Part shown: piece after piece, positions 8,446 through 17,536 of the stretch
Layout of the letters: each line of letters begins with the position of its first letter
Numbering within the stretch: position 1 is the stretch's first letter
NCBI RefSeq assembly: GCF_900142955.1
Contig: NZ_FRCP01000024.1
Span: 25,918-89,917 of the forward strand
Direction of reading: 5' to 3'
DNA length: 64,000 nucleotides
DNA from: Anaerosporobacter mobilis DSM 15930
GTDB taxonomy: Bacteria > Bacillota > Clostridia > Lachnospirales > Lachnospiraceae
The notes under the pieces: generated by a model
Told to the model about the DNA's origin: nothing
Database searches by the model: none
The model's input: only the letters and a program-made list of their open reading frames with translations
Position numbers and translations under genes: made by a program

Positions 8446-9612
8446 ATGATTAACTGGAAAGAAACTAGAGTTGGAGATATTGGAAAAGTTATTACGGGAA
8501 AAACTCCTAAAACTAGTGTTGATGAAAATTATGGTGGTGATATTCCATTTATAACCCCATCTGATGATATGACGACAAAGTATATCTTCGCAACAAATAA
8601 AAAATTAACTGATAAGGGTGCCCAATCAGTTAAAAATAGTATAATACCTCCAAATACAATTTGTGTAAGTTGTATTGGTTCGGATTTGGGAAAAGTTGTT
8701 ATTTCAACAGAAACATCAGTAACAAATCAGCAAATAAACTCTATAGTTTTAAATGAAAATGAATATGATTTAGATTTTATATATTATATTATGACGAGTT
8801 TAGGCAAAGTGATGAATCATCACAGTAAAACATCTACAGCAGTTCCGATTGTGAATAAAACACAATTTTCAGATTATACATTTCTATGTCCAGAATTGGT
8901 TACACAGAAGAAAATTGGTGGTGTACTTGCTAGTTTAGATGATAAAATTTCTAATAACAGATCGATAAATAGGAATTTACAGGACCAAGCGTTTGCATTG
9001 TTTGAACAATTGGTGATGGAACACGATCCAGAAGATGTTTGTAATCTATCAGAAATATCTGATATTAATCCGAAAAGGATACTTTCTAAGAATGTAGAAG
9101 CTAGATGTATAGATATGGCAAAGTTATCTACATCAGGTGCTTTTCCGGATGGATGGGAGTACAAGTTATTTACTGGTGGTATGAAATTCCAAAATGGTGA
9201 TACTTTGTTGGCTAGAATAACGCCTTGTCTTGAAAATGGAAAAACCGCCTATATCAATTTTCTCAATGATAAAGAGGTTGCCTTTGGATCAACAGAATAT
9301 GTTGTTCTGGCAGCAAAGGGAAATACGCCACCTGAGATGCTATATTGTTTAGCTAGATATTCAAAATTTGTTGATTATGCAGTGAAAAATATGAATGGAA
9401 GTAGTGGAAGACAAAGAATATCGGGAGAAACAGTAGGGCAATATCAGGTACCAAATTTTAATAATGATGAGATGGATAGATTTAGGAAAGCATCTGAATC
9501 AAATTTTGAAATGATGAAACAGAATTCATTTGAAAATATGAGGTTGGTTGAGCTGAGAGATGCTCTATTGCCGAGATTGATGTCAGGTGAAATTGATGTC
9601 TCAAACCTGTAG
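8446..9612 (+). CDS. hsdS: Type I restriction-modification specificity subunit HsdS
   Basis: 388 residues starting 8 bases after the recombinase; TAGGTGATTGA precedes the ATG. Two target-recognition domains are visible (about 1-145 and 195-345), each followed by the conserved helical spacer: QKKIGGVLASLDDKISNNR near 155-175 and the C-terminal ELRDALLPRLMSGEIDV. TRD1 begins with the typical GDIGKVITGKTP. It sets the bipartite DNA site for both methylation and restriction. The gene is complete, and I see no second or partial hsdS in the window that could exchange with it. Confidence 0.95.
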   Translation: MINWKETRVGDIGKVITGKTPKTSVDENYGGDIPFITPSDDMTTKYIFATNKKLTDKGAQSVKNSIIPPNTICVSCIGSDLGKVVISTETSVTNQQINSIVLNENEYDLDFIYYIMTSLGKVMNHHSKTSTAVPIVNKTQFSDYTFLCPELVTQKKIGGVLASLDDKISNNRSINRNLQDQAFALFEQLVMEHDPEDVCNLSEISDINPKRILSKNVEARCIDMAKLSTSGAFPDGWEYKLFTGGMKFQNGDTLLARITPCLENGKTAYINFLNDKEVAFGSTEYVVLAAKGNTPPEMLYCLARYSKFVDYAVKNMNGSSGRQRISGETVGQYQVPNFNNDEMDRFRKASESNFEMMKQNSFENMRLVELRDALLPRLMSGEIDVSNL

Positions 9613-9659
9613 ACTTAATATGATAAATTTTAAAGCAATATAAGAAAGTGAGGAATTTA

Positions 9660-10598
9660 TTGTCAAATCTAACATTTAAACATAAAGCTATGATGGAACA
9701 GTTATTTGAAATGGAAAGTGGCTATGTTTTAGGCTTTTCAAATAATACTTTTCGTACATTTATGGCAGAACAAACTGATATTGATGTTTATCTAGAACCT
9801 GGATATATCGAGGAATCCTCAAAGGCAAAGAAACTAAGAAGATTTTGGAATAATGAGGAAGATTCTATTGTTGGGAAAGTAATACTTAGTCTTTTAGAAA
9901 TTCGCGAAGATAGCATCTCTCGAAAACAAGAATATGATGATGAATTTGTAGATAAATATGTGAACAAAGCACTTGAAATAAAATCTGTTGCATCAAAGAT
10001 GATAGGAGAAACTTCTTTGTTTTCTTCAAATGATGAAAGATTAAATGCTGATATTGCAACTGCCAATATGGTGCTAAATGATTTAATTAAAATTGGTGAA
10101 CGTGTATGTTTGAATAATACGTACAATGCTGCAAGCTCTGAGAATATTATTAATGATTATTTCAGAGATATGCTGTCTAGTATGGGATATAACGAGGTTA
10201 AGGATCAAACTCGTCATGGAGTATCGGTAAGTGGTAAAGATGCCGGAGAAGTAGATATATTATTGACCAAAGCTAATAAGGAAATTGCTATTTTTGAAGG
10301 ATTAAAATTAAATAGTGTAAGTGTGGATTACATTGATGAACATATAAAAAAAGCAATCACTAATTATAATGCACTTGGAACAGCAACCTTTATAGTTGCT
10401 TATGTTACTACAGCAGACTTTGAAGCTTTTTGGAATAGATATGTTAATCATATAGAGATGCATTCTTTTACCTTGGGCATTAAGAAGAAATTAAATATAT
10501 TGGCGCATCCAAATGCATCAACTCGTGTTGCGACTATGATTTTTACTCGAGATGGATATGATTTTCCGGTATATTATATTGCGCTAAAAATGAATTAG
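9660..10598 (+). CDS. Putative PD-(D/E)XK nuclease-domain protein in the type I RM operon
   Basis: About 312 residues. I prefer the TTG at 9660, which has GTGAGG six bases upstream; a GTG at 9648 in the same frame would add four residues. The N-terminal part carries MESGYVLGFSNNTFRTF, a signature I associate with a domain in AbiJ-like and other defence-linked hypothetical proteins (from memory). The C-terminal part has GEVDILL, then EIAIFEGLKL about 15 residues later, matching the D...ExK layout of PD-(D/E)XK nucleases, though the hydrophobic L within E-G-L-K is usual rather than diagnostic. Located between hsdS and hsdR, so probably an accessory or second effector. Confidence 0.75.
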   Translation: MSNLTFKHKAMMEQLFEMESGYVLGFSNNTFRTFMAEQTDIDVYLEPGYIEESSKAKKLRRFWNNEEDSIVGKVILSLLEIREDSISRKQEYDDEFVDKYVNKALEIKSVASKMIGETSLFSSNDERLNADIATANMVLNDLIKIGERVCLNNTYNAASSENIINDYFRDMLSSMGYNEVKDQTRHGVSVSGKDAGEVDILLTKANKEIAIFEGLKLNSVSVDYIDEHIKKAITNYNALGTATFIVAYVTTADFEAFWNRYVNHIEMHSFTLGIKKKLNILAHPNASTRVATMIFTRDGYDFPVYYIALKMN

Positions 10599-10631
10599 TA
10601 CGATAAATATTAATTTAGTATACAAGCAGAC

Positions 10632-10656
10632 TTAAAAAAGTTGCGCTTTTTCTTTG
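10632..10656 (+). terminator. Weak hairpin with T-run
   Basis: TTAAAAAAG, short loop TTGCG, then CTTTTTCTTT. It lies after the putative nuclease gene and may be a partial terminator, separating the hsdM-hsdS group from the next genes. Confidence 0.35.
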
Positions 10657-10779
10657 TTGACACTACGATCGGATAGGGATGATTGTGGTTATAAAAAGTG
10701 AGTTATTAATATAATAAATATAAGTATGTTCCATAAGTACGAGTTGGCAATGATAAAAAAAGAGAAGGAGAATCATATA

Positions 10780-11886
10780 ATGGCTTATGATTTGGACAAG
10801 TTATTGGATGAAATCATCTTAGAGTATGGAGAAAATAAGGAGTATAAAAGGCCATCAATAAGATGGTCTAACTTCAATAGATTGTGGTCTTATGGTGAAT
10901 ATCTCTATTGGGATAATTACATTGAGATTAGTAAATTTCTCGATGATAGTAAGATTGATAAGGAAGTTATTAAATTTGTTATTTATCATGAGTATTTACA
11001 CCAAATTTATGCAGATCATAATTCCACTTTCCGAAAAAAGGAAAATACATATCCTAACGTGAAAAAGTATCAAAAGTTTTTAGAAGAATATTTCTCAAAT
11101 ATTGAGGATTTACCGCAATGTAAGGTTGATAGGCAGTTAAATGCTAAAAAGGATACAGTATTTTGTGTATTAACTGGATTAGAATTAAAGAACTATCTTT
11201 TAGCTATCTATGCGTGCAATTTTAACCATTATATCGATTTAGGAAAAGAAATCAAAATAGAAAAAAGGTTTTTAGAAAACCCACAGAATGTTATATGGCT
11301 TGTGAAAGAAGATGATATATACTATGTTATCGGTTGGGGCATAGATGTTCGATTTGAAACTAAGAGAAAGAACATCTCGCTTAAGCCATTGTGCGATGAT
11401 GTATTTTTTTATCAAGCGTCTTGTTTTAGTGAAAATACTTCGTGGACTATGGATGTTGGATTAAACATACCAACAGATCTATTTCCACATAATTTTAGTG
11501 GAATATGTAGTAGTACTGATATTACTGATTTTTCTGTAGATGATGTGTTCTCTTATATAAATACATATGATTGCGATTTACATAAGATAGGATTTTACAA
11601 GTCAGCTTTATATTGTACAGCTCCATTGATTGAAACAGAATACAATAAACTCATAAAGTTAGCAAAAAAAGAAAAGAATTTTATGCGTGCCATCTGGATT
11701 ACTAATTCTGCGATTGATAGTAATGATTGTATGGAGGTAAGGTTATTCTTGGCTAATGCCATGTTAAATATGCTATTGTTTGAAGAAGCGTATTCTGCCT
11801 TTGAAGAAATCTTAAAGGTTCAAAGTGACAATGAGGAAGCTAAAAAGGGAGCATTATTGGCTAAGACATTTGTTGGAAAATTATAA
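10780..11886 (+). CDS. SprT/YgjP-like zincin domain protein with C-terminal helical repeats
   Basis: 368 residues from the ATG at 10780 (GAGAAGGAG upstream); an upstream ATG at 10726 in frame lacks a ribosome site. The motif VIYHEYLHQIYADHNSTF (HExxH at 70-74, third histidine at 80, NSxxF after it) matches the zinc site of SprT- and YgjP-type minigluzincins, with catalytic Glu71. The middle 200 residues are unassigned. The last 60 residues look like one or two TPR-type helix pairs. A protease in a type I RM operon might process or sense another island protein, but this is inference. Confidence 0.75.
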   Translation: MAYDLDKLLDEIILEYGENKEYKRPSIRWSNFNRLWSYGEYLYWDNYIEISKFLDDSKIDKEVIKFVIYHEYLHQIYADHNSTFRKKENTYPNVKKYQKFLEEYFSNIEDLPQCKVDRQLNAKKDTVFCVLTGLELKNYLLAIYACNFNHYIDLGKEIKIEKRFLENPQNVIWLVKEDDIYYVIGWGIDVRFETKRKNISLKPLCDDVFFYQASCFSENTSWTMDVGLNIPTDLFPHNFSGICSSTDITDFSVDDVFSYINTYDCDLHKIGFYKSALYCTAPLIETEYNKLIKLAKKEKNFMRAIWITNSAIDSNDCMEVRLFLANAMLNMLLFEEAYSAFEEILKVQSDNEEAKKGALLAKTFVGKL

Positions 11887-11968
11887 ATAGTTATTAGTAA
11901 GTAGAGAATTTATAAAATACTGGCTTTTGATTTTAATTATTATTAATGCATTGATATGGAGGGTAATC

Positions 11969-12364
11969 ATGAGTATTGAATTAATAAGGAATTATCAGGA
12001 ACTAAAAGTTAATATGAAAACAATTGATAATTACCTAAGAAGCAAGAAAGATTCTGAATATACATATGCTATTAATCTGTTGAAGAAAGGAACTTGTTTT
12101 ATAGCAGTAAAGGCTGATAGTGGTTACAGATTCTATCCAAGTAGGTTTATGGGTTATAAGAATAATACAATGGAACAACATGACAGTAATATATCTAAGA
12201 ATGGAACTGTTACTAATCCACAAATAACATTTATTCTAGGTGAAAAGTTGATAAAAAATGCTGAGCTAAATAATGAATACATGAAGTATTGTGAAATTTT
12301 GGGATTTGAACCTAGAGAAAAAGGTTCTTTTGGTGTAGAACGAAAATTTTGGGTTGTTGATTAA
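11969..12364 (+). CDS. Small protein of unknown function in the RM island
   Basis: 131 residues from the ATG at 11969 (GGAGGGTAATC upstream); the frame is open to 11927 but that extension is hydrophobic noise. The central sequence FYPSRFMGYKNNTMEQH, followed by NGTVTNPQI, has the look of a conserved domain that I have seen beside restriction-type nucleases, but I cannot name it. No membrane segment and no obvious catalytic triad. It belongs to the run of genes inserted between hsdS and hsdR. Confidence 0.7.
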   Translation: MSIELIRNYQELKVNMKTIDNYLRSKKDSEYTYAINLLKKGTCFIAVKADSGYRFYPSRFMGYKNNTMEQHDSNISKNGTVTNPQITFILGEKLIKNAELNNEYMKYCEILGFEPREKGSFGVERKFWVVD

Positions 12365-12417
12365 GAATTTTGTATGTAATGACATGCCACAAGTATTTAA
12401 TGAAAGAAGGGAAACTT

Positions 12418-12984
12418 ATGAAACAGATCAATATAAAAGATTGTGCAGAATCTTTTGGTAAAATAGTAGCTAAGTGTCTTCAAGAAGGAAAATACGTTGG
12501 TGATTGGATATGGGGAAACCCAGCGGGGCAAAGCGGTAGTTTACCAACATATGAAGTACATTTAGGTGAGGATAAGATTTGGTGTACTAGTATAACTTGG
12601 GCAAGTGCCAGTACAGGAGTTGAGAATAGAAAAGGAGTCATGGCTACATACCCATCTAATACCAATAAAACATTGGGACAAGTAATTGAAATTACAATTC
12701 CATATGAGTTTAAGCGTATCTACAATACCAGAGCATATACTGAAAATAATTCTTATGAAATAAGGAGTTATGGGAAATATACGGTTGGACGCAGTGGTAT
12801 AAAGAAACAAGATTTTTTTGATTATATAAGAGGAGTAGATCCAACGTTAATATTTATAGATGAAGAAAGTAAGGAATACATAAAGGTATCTGAGTATGAG
12901 GAGACAATGAGCACTTCTGAATTTACAACTCAATTAATTAAGTACTTCAAACTGGTAGATACGTTTAAAAGAACGTATAGATAG
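12418..12984 (+). CDS. Hypothetical protein, 188 aa
   Basis: The ATG at 12418 has AAAGAAGGGAAAC upstream; the frame opens at 12370 but the first 16 codons lack a ribosome site. The product is soluble, with many Tyr, Trp and Thr residues and a mixed alpha/beta look. I do not recognise it. It ends 68 bases before hsdR, so it is probably co-transcribed with it. Confidence 0.7.
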   Translation: MKQINIKDCAESFGKIVAKCLQEGKYVGDWIWGNPAGQSGSLPTYEVHLGEDKIWCTSITWASASTGVENRKGVMATYPSNTNKTLGQVIEITIPYEFKRIYNTRAYTENNSYEIRSYGKYTVGRSGIKKQDFFDYIRGVDPTLIFIDEESKEYIKVSEYEETMSTSEFTTQLIKYFKLVDTFKRTYR

Positions 12985-13052
12985 CCTACTATACATGGGT
13001 TTGATGTTTCATTACTTTTTGAACATATAATTAGGGGAAAGGAAGTGCTACG

Positions 13053-16000
13053 TTGGCATTTAATGAAAATACACTAGAGCAAATTGTTATAGAAGAACTT
13101 CAAAGTTTTGGTTATGATTATCAGTATGGTCCTGACCTAGAGAGGGATTATCATGAGGTACTAATAACAGAGCTATTTGAAGAAGCAATGTTTCGTATTA
13201 ATCCATCCATTACTCATGATATTGTAGGACAGGCATTTCAGACCATTAAGAATTTAGGTTTGGTTAAACTAGAAGAGTTAAATGCTACGTTTCATAAGTA
13301 TTTGATTGAAGGGGTTCCGATTGCATATCGTAAGGGTGATGAAAACAAGACGTATCAAGTAAAACTGATTGATTTTAATGAACCACTGAAAAATACCTTT
13401 ACTGTAATCAATCAATTTACTGTCATTGAACGAAAGAATAAGAGACCAGATTTAGTGGTGTTTGTAAATGGTATTCCAATCGTTCTATTTGAATTAAAAA
13501 ACATGGTCAATGAGGATACTACCATTGAAGATGCCTATAAACAAATTAAGAATTATCAATTAGATATCCCAAGCTTATTTCAATATAATGCATTTAATAT
13601 CATAACCGATGGATTTGATGCAAGACTTGGAACTATTACATCTGACTTTACAAGATACATGATGTGGAAATCAATTAATGGTGAATCACCAGCGAATGAA
13701 GAGTTACATTATATAGATATATTATTACATGGAGTTTTTCCAAGAGAACGTTTATTAGATATTATTCGTAATTTCATTGTTTTTCAAGATATCAATGGTA
13801 AGACGGTGAAGATTCTTGCTGGATATCATCAGTATTTTGCAGTACGTAAGGCAGCGCTAAGAACACAGAAGGCCATAGAGAATAATGATAAAAAGGTTGG
13901 TGTTGTTTGGCATACACAGGGAAGTGGAAAGAGTCTTTCCATGGTGTTCTATGCAGGATTAATTGTTTCTAATCCTCAATTTTCAAATCCAACTATTGTT
14001 GTCTTGACTGACCGTAATGACCTAGATAGTCAGCTGTTTGGTACTTTTTGTGCTAGTTCGAAATTGTTATTACGCCAAGAACCAAAACAGGCACAAAGCA
14101 GGGAACATTTGAAAGAATTGTTGAAAGTAAAAGCAGGAGGAATTATATTTACAACGATTCAAAAATTCGAAGAAGGAACGGAAGTATTAACAGAACGTAG
14201 TAATGTTATATTCATGGCAGATGAGGCACATCGTTCGCAGTATGGCTTAGAAGGTACCCTTGATCGTACAACAGGAAAGTGGAAGTATGGAATGGCGAAG
14301 TATATGAGAGATGCGCTTCCTAACGCTACATTTATCGGATTTACTGGAACACCAATTAATTTTGATGATAAGTCTACCATAGAAGTATTTGGTGAGTATA
14401 TCGATGTATATGATATGACACAGGCGGTAGAAGATGGTGCAACTGTTCCTATCTATTATGAAAATAGAACTGCAAAATTAAGACTAGATGAAAAGCTATT
14501 GAAACAGATCGATAACGAGTATGAATTACTTAGAGAAGAAGCAAATTATGTAACAATTGAAAAATCAAAGCAGGATCTTTCTACACTTGAGTCAATTGTT
14601 GGTTCTAAGGAACGTCTTACAATGTTAGCTGATGATATCATAGCACATTATGAAGACCGTCAGTATGTTCTAACCGGAAAATCTATGATTGTCTGTATGA
14701 CAAGACGAATTGCTATTAATCTTTATCGAATCATTCTGGAAAAACGTCCAGAGTGGAATGATAAAATTAAAGTTGTTCTTACTGACAGTAATAAAGATGA
14801 TGATGATTGGAATGAGTTAACTGGTACAAAAGAATATAGAAAACAATTGGGTTACGAGTTTAAGGATATCAATAGTCCGTTAAAAATAGTAATTGTAGTA
14901 GATATGTGGTTAACTGGGTTTGATGTACCGTCCATGGCTACGATGTACATAGACAAGCCTATGAAGGGACATAACTTAATGCAGGCAATCGCAAGAGTCA
15001 ATCGAGTATATAAAGATAAAGAAGCAGGATTAATTGTTGATTATATCGGTATGGCTGCCGATCTAAAAAATGCACTGAATCAATATACAAAGAGAGATCA
15101 AGATAAGATTCCTGATTTAAGTCAAGCATATGGGATTGTCTTAGAAAAACTAGAAATCATGAGAGATTGCTTTTATGGTTTTGATTATACAAGATTTTTT
15201 GGAACATCTGATCGTGAACGATATCAAACATTAACCGATGGTCTGGAGTTTGCATTTGCTTTTGAAGAGGAAGAAAAGAAAATCTATATTCGAGAAGCAA
15301 CGGCATTAAGTCAAGCAGAAACCTTATGTAGAAGTATGTTGACAGAGCAAGTAAAACAAGAAATTGAGTTTTTTAAGAGTATAAAGGCAGGGCTTTGTAA
15401 AGTTTCAGGAAATGGGAAAATCACAACCAATGAAATTAATTCTAGAATAACTAAAATACTAGAACAAGCCATAACTGATGATGGAATGTATAATATTTTT
15501 GCAGAGTCTGGTAAGAAGAATCCTGAAATATCCATATTGTCAGATGAATATATGGATCAGATTCGTCGTATGAAACATAAGAACATAGCTGCTGAATTAT
15601 TACGTAAGTTATTAGAAGATAATATTAAGGTATTTGCTAGGACGGGTGTAGTAAAGTCAAAACTATTCTCAGAGAAGATGCAAGAATTGATGAAGAAATA
15701 TAACAATCGTTTAATTACCAGTGCTGAAGTAATTGAAGAACTATTGAATCTTTCAAAAGAAATGTCAGATTCTTATCATGCAGGAGATGAGAAAGGATTG
15801 ACGTTAGAAGAAGTGGCATTCTATGATGCCTTAGCTGCAGATCCTAAAGTTTTAGAAAATATGGAAGATAAAGTTCTTATAGAAATGGCGCATGAGTTAA
15901 CTGAATTGATTCGAAAAAATAGGACTGTCGATTGGGATAAAAAAGAATCTGCAAGAGCCTATATGAGAACTCAGGTAAAGAGATTGCTTAGAAAATACAA

Positions 16001-16091
16001 ATATCCACCAGAACAAGCGGCAGGAGCACTTGATATTGTAATTAAACAGGCAGAATTGATGAGTCAAAACATGGAGGTCCCTGCATATTAG
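13053..16091 (+). CDS. hsdR: Type I restriction enzyme endonuclease and translocase subunit HsdR
   Basis: 1,012 residues with a TTG start after GGGGAAAGGAAG. The N-terminal nuclease core shows PDLVVFVNGIPIVLFELKN with Asp133 and Glu147-x-Lys149. The SF2 translocase follows: Walker A HTQGSGKS at 287-294, DEAH at 390-393, GFTGTPI near 427, and the late motif QAIARVNRVYKDKEAG. The C-terminal helical region binds HsdM. It pumps DNA toward the complex and cuts at a distance when the site is unmethylated. Length and motifs are complete, so the system should be functional if hsdM and hsdS are. It is separated from hsdS by four accessory genes. Confidence 0.96.
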   Translation: MAFNENTLEQIVIEELQSFGYDYQYGPDLERDYHEVLITELFEEAMFRINPSITHDIVGQAFQTIKNLGLVKLEELNATFHKYLIEGVPIAYRKGDENKTYQVKLIDFNEPLKNTFTVINQFTVIERKNKRPDLVVFVNGIPIVLFELKNMVNEDTTIEDAYKQIKNYQLDIPSLFQYNAFNIITDGFDARLGTITSDFTRYMMWKSINGESPANEELHYIDILLHGVFPRERLLDIIRNFIVFQDINGKTVKILAGYHQYFAVRKAALRTQKAIENNDKKVGVVWHTQGSGKSLSMVFYAGLIVSNPQFSNPTIVVLTDRNDLDSQLFGTFCASSKLLLRQEPKQAQSREHLKELLKVKAGGIIFTTIQKFEEGTEVLTERSNVIFMADEAHRSQYGLEGTLDRTTGKWKYGMAKYMRDALPNATFIGFTGTPINFDDKSTIEVFGEYIDVYDMTQAVEDGATVPIYYENRTAKLRLDEKLLKQIDNEYELLREEANYVTIEKSKQDLSTLESIVGSKERLTMLADDIIAHYEDRQYVLTGKSMIVCMTRRIAINLYRIILEKRPEWNDKIKVVLTDSNKDDDDWNELTGTKEYRKQLGYEFKDINSPLKIVIVVDMWLTGFDVPSMATMYIDKPMKGHNLMQAIARVNRVYKDKEAGLIVDYIGMAADLKNALNQYTKRDQDKIPDLSQAYGIVLEKLEIMRDCFYGFDYTRFFGTSDRERYQTLTDGLEFAFAFEEEEKKIYIREATALSQAETLCRSMLTEQVKQEIEFFKSIKAGLCKVSGNGKITTNEINSRITKILEQAITDDGMYNIFAESGKKNPEISILSDEYMDQIRRMKHKNIAAELLRKLLEDNIKVFARTGVVKSKLFSEKMQELMKKYNNRLITSAEVIEELLNLSKEMSDSYHAGDEKGLTLEEVAFYDALAADPKVLENMEDKVLIEMAHELTELIRKNRTVDWDKKESARAYMRTQVKRLLRKYKYPPEQAAGALDIVIKQAELMSQNMEVPAY

Positions 16092-16559
16092 TAGTTGTAA
16101 ATACTGCTAAAGGCTTGCCGTTGTGTCGTAATAATGATCGGGAAGAGTTTCCTGTGTTTGTGAGGTAGTAGTCTATTGTGGCTACTGCCTCTTCAATGTA
16201 AAATGTATTTATCTTTTTCTGCTCATTAATAGAGCTGTTCAAGTTGAAGGCTACGTACAACGTATTGTCCTGGTATAATTAATAAGAATATTAAGATTGG
16301 AATAAAACATAAAGAACAATTAAATAAGATTTTCTGGGACATGATGTTTGTTAATTCTTCAGTGACCACAACCTTAGGAGCGGTCTAACTGTTTGAAAGT
16401 GTCTATTCAAAATTCTTGACACTATTCACCAATATTGGTATACAATGATCAATATATTGAATAAAATGTCATGTTATAAGATTTTATAAGCTAAGAATTC
16501 CTGAACCCCAATATCTGTCCATATCAATAACTATAATAATTCTAGGGAGGGATTTTTAA
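16092..16559. other. Intergenic region between hsdR and the WYL regulator
   Basis: 468 bases without a convincing gene. A minus-strand frame of 72 codons (16042-16260) overlaps the end of hsdR and may be a remnant. The right half holds the promoter and palindrome listed separately, and a leader of about 110 bases. There is no clear terminator. Confidence 0.6.
16416..16444 (+). promoter_or_regulatory. Sigma-A promoter with a palindromic operator in its spacer
   Basis: TTGACA at 16416-16421, a 17-base spacer and TATACA at 16439-16444. The spacer contains the perfect 12-base palindrome ACCAATATTGGT (16428-16439), which touches the -10 box. A repressor bound there would block RNA polymerase. The WYL protein encoded just downstream is the obvious candidate. 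Confidence 0.6.
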
Positions 16560-17483
16560 TTGAATATATTAATCGATTACAAAGGTAATAAATCATTTCG
16601 ATTATTAAGTATGTACGAGCGATTGAATAAAGGTGAAATGCTATACAAAGAAGTATTAGCAAATAACTATGGCGTTTCATATAAGACTGTACAAAGAGAT
16701 ATTGATGACCTCAGGACGTATTTGACTGAAACTCATTATTCGGAACAAGACGATGTAATTAAGTATGATAAGAGCAAGAATGGCTACTTCTTAGTACGAG
16801 TGGAACGAGAATTGCTTACCAATGAAGAAGTAATGGCTATATGCAAAATATTGTTAGAAAGTAGAGCGTTTTGTAAAGCTGAATTAAATGGAATGATTGG
16901 TAAGCTACTTGCTCAAGTAGCACCAAATGATAGAAAAAAAGTCGAGAATATGATCAAAAGTGAACAATATCACTATGTTCCGCTTAGACACAATAAACCA
17001 TTATTACAATTTCTTTGGGACTTATCTCAATACATACAACAAAATGAAGTGATTCTATTTCAATATACCCGTCAGGATGGGGGAGAGAAAGAAAGAGCAG
17101 TGAAACCGTTAGCCATCATGTTCTCAGAATACTATTTTTATTTGGTAGCATTTATTGAAGATGCAACAAAAGAAATACCAATTACTTTTCGTATTGATCG
17201 AATTCAACAGCTAAAGCCAACAGGGAGACATTATAGAGTACCGTATAAAGATAAGTTCAGTGAAGGAGAATTCCGTAAACGCATTCAGTTTATGTATTCA
17301 GGAGAATTAAAAAGGGTAAAGTTTGAGTATAGCGGTCCTTCAATTGAAGCGGTATTAGACCGATTGCCAACAGCTGAAATTATACATTATGAGGCTGGTG
17401 TGTATACTATAAGAGCTGAGGCATATGGTAAAGGTATTGATATGTGGTTAAGAAGTCAAGGGGAATATGTGAAAATATTATAA
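16560..17483 (+). CDS. WYL-domain transcriptional regulator
   Basis: 307 residues, TTG start after AGGGAGGGA. A winged-helix DNA-binding domain (about 14-60, VSYKTVQRDIDDLRTYL) is followed by a WYL domain at about 150-230 (REERAVKPLAIMFSEYYFYLVAF) and a WCX-like C-terminal domain. WYL proteins of this type (BrxR, CapW and relatives) repress phage-defence operons and respond to a nucleic-acid or nucleotide ligand. It sits 53 bases upstream of the dynamin-HerA operon and downstream of a strong promoter with an operator-like palindrome, so it probably controls itself and that operon. Confidence 0.9.
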   Translation: MNILIDYKGNKSFRLLSMYERLNKGEMLYKEVLANNYGVSYKTVQRDIDDLRTYLTETHYSEQDDVIKYDKSKNGYFLVRVERELLTNEEVMAICKILLESRAFCKAELNGMIGKLLAQVAPNDRKKVENMIKSEQYHYVPLRHNKPLLQFLWDLSQYIQQNEVILFQYTRQDGGEKERAVKPLAIMFSEYYFYLVAFIEDATKEIPITFRIDRIQQLKPTGRHYRVPYKDKFSEGEFRKRIQFMYSGELKRVKFEYSGPSIEAVLDRLPTAEIIHYEAGVYTIRAEAYGKGIDMWLRSQGEYVKIL

Positions 17484-17536
17484 GCAATGATTTTATTTCA
17501 ATATATTATTTTATGTAAAAATGTGAGGAGGCACTT

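Noticed and set aside
16042..16260. Minus-strand 72-codon frame after hsdR
   Set aside because: It overlaps the end of hsdR, and lacks a clear ribosome site and recognisable domains. At best it is a remnant.
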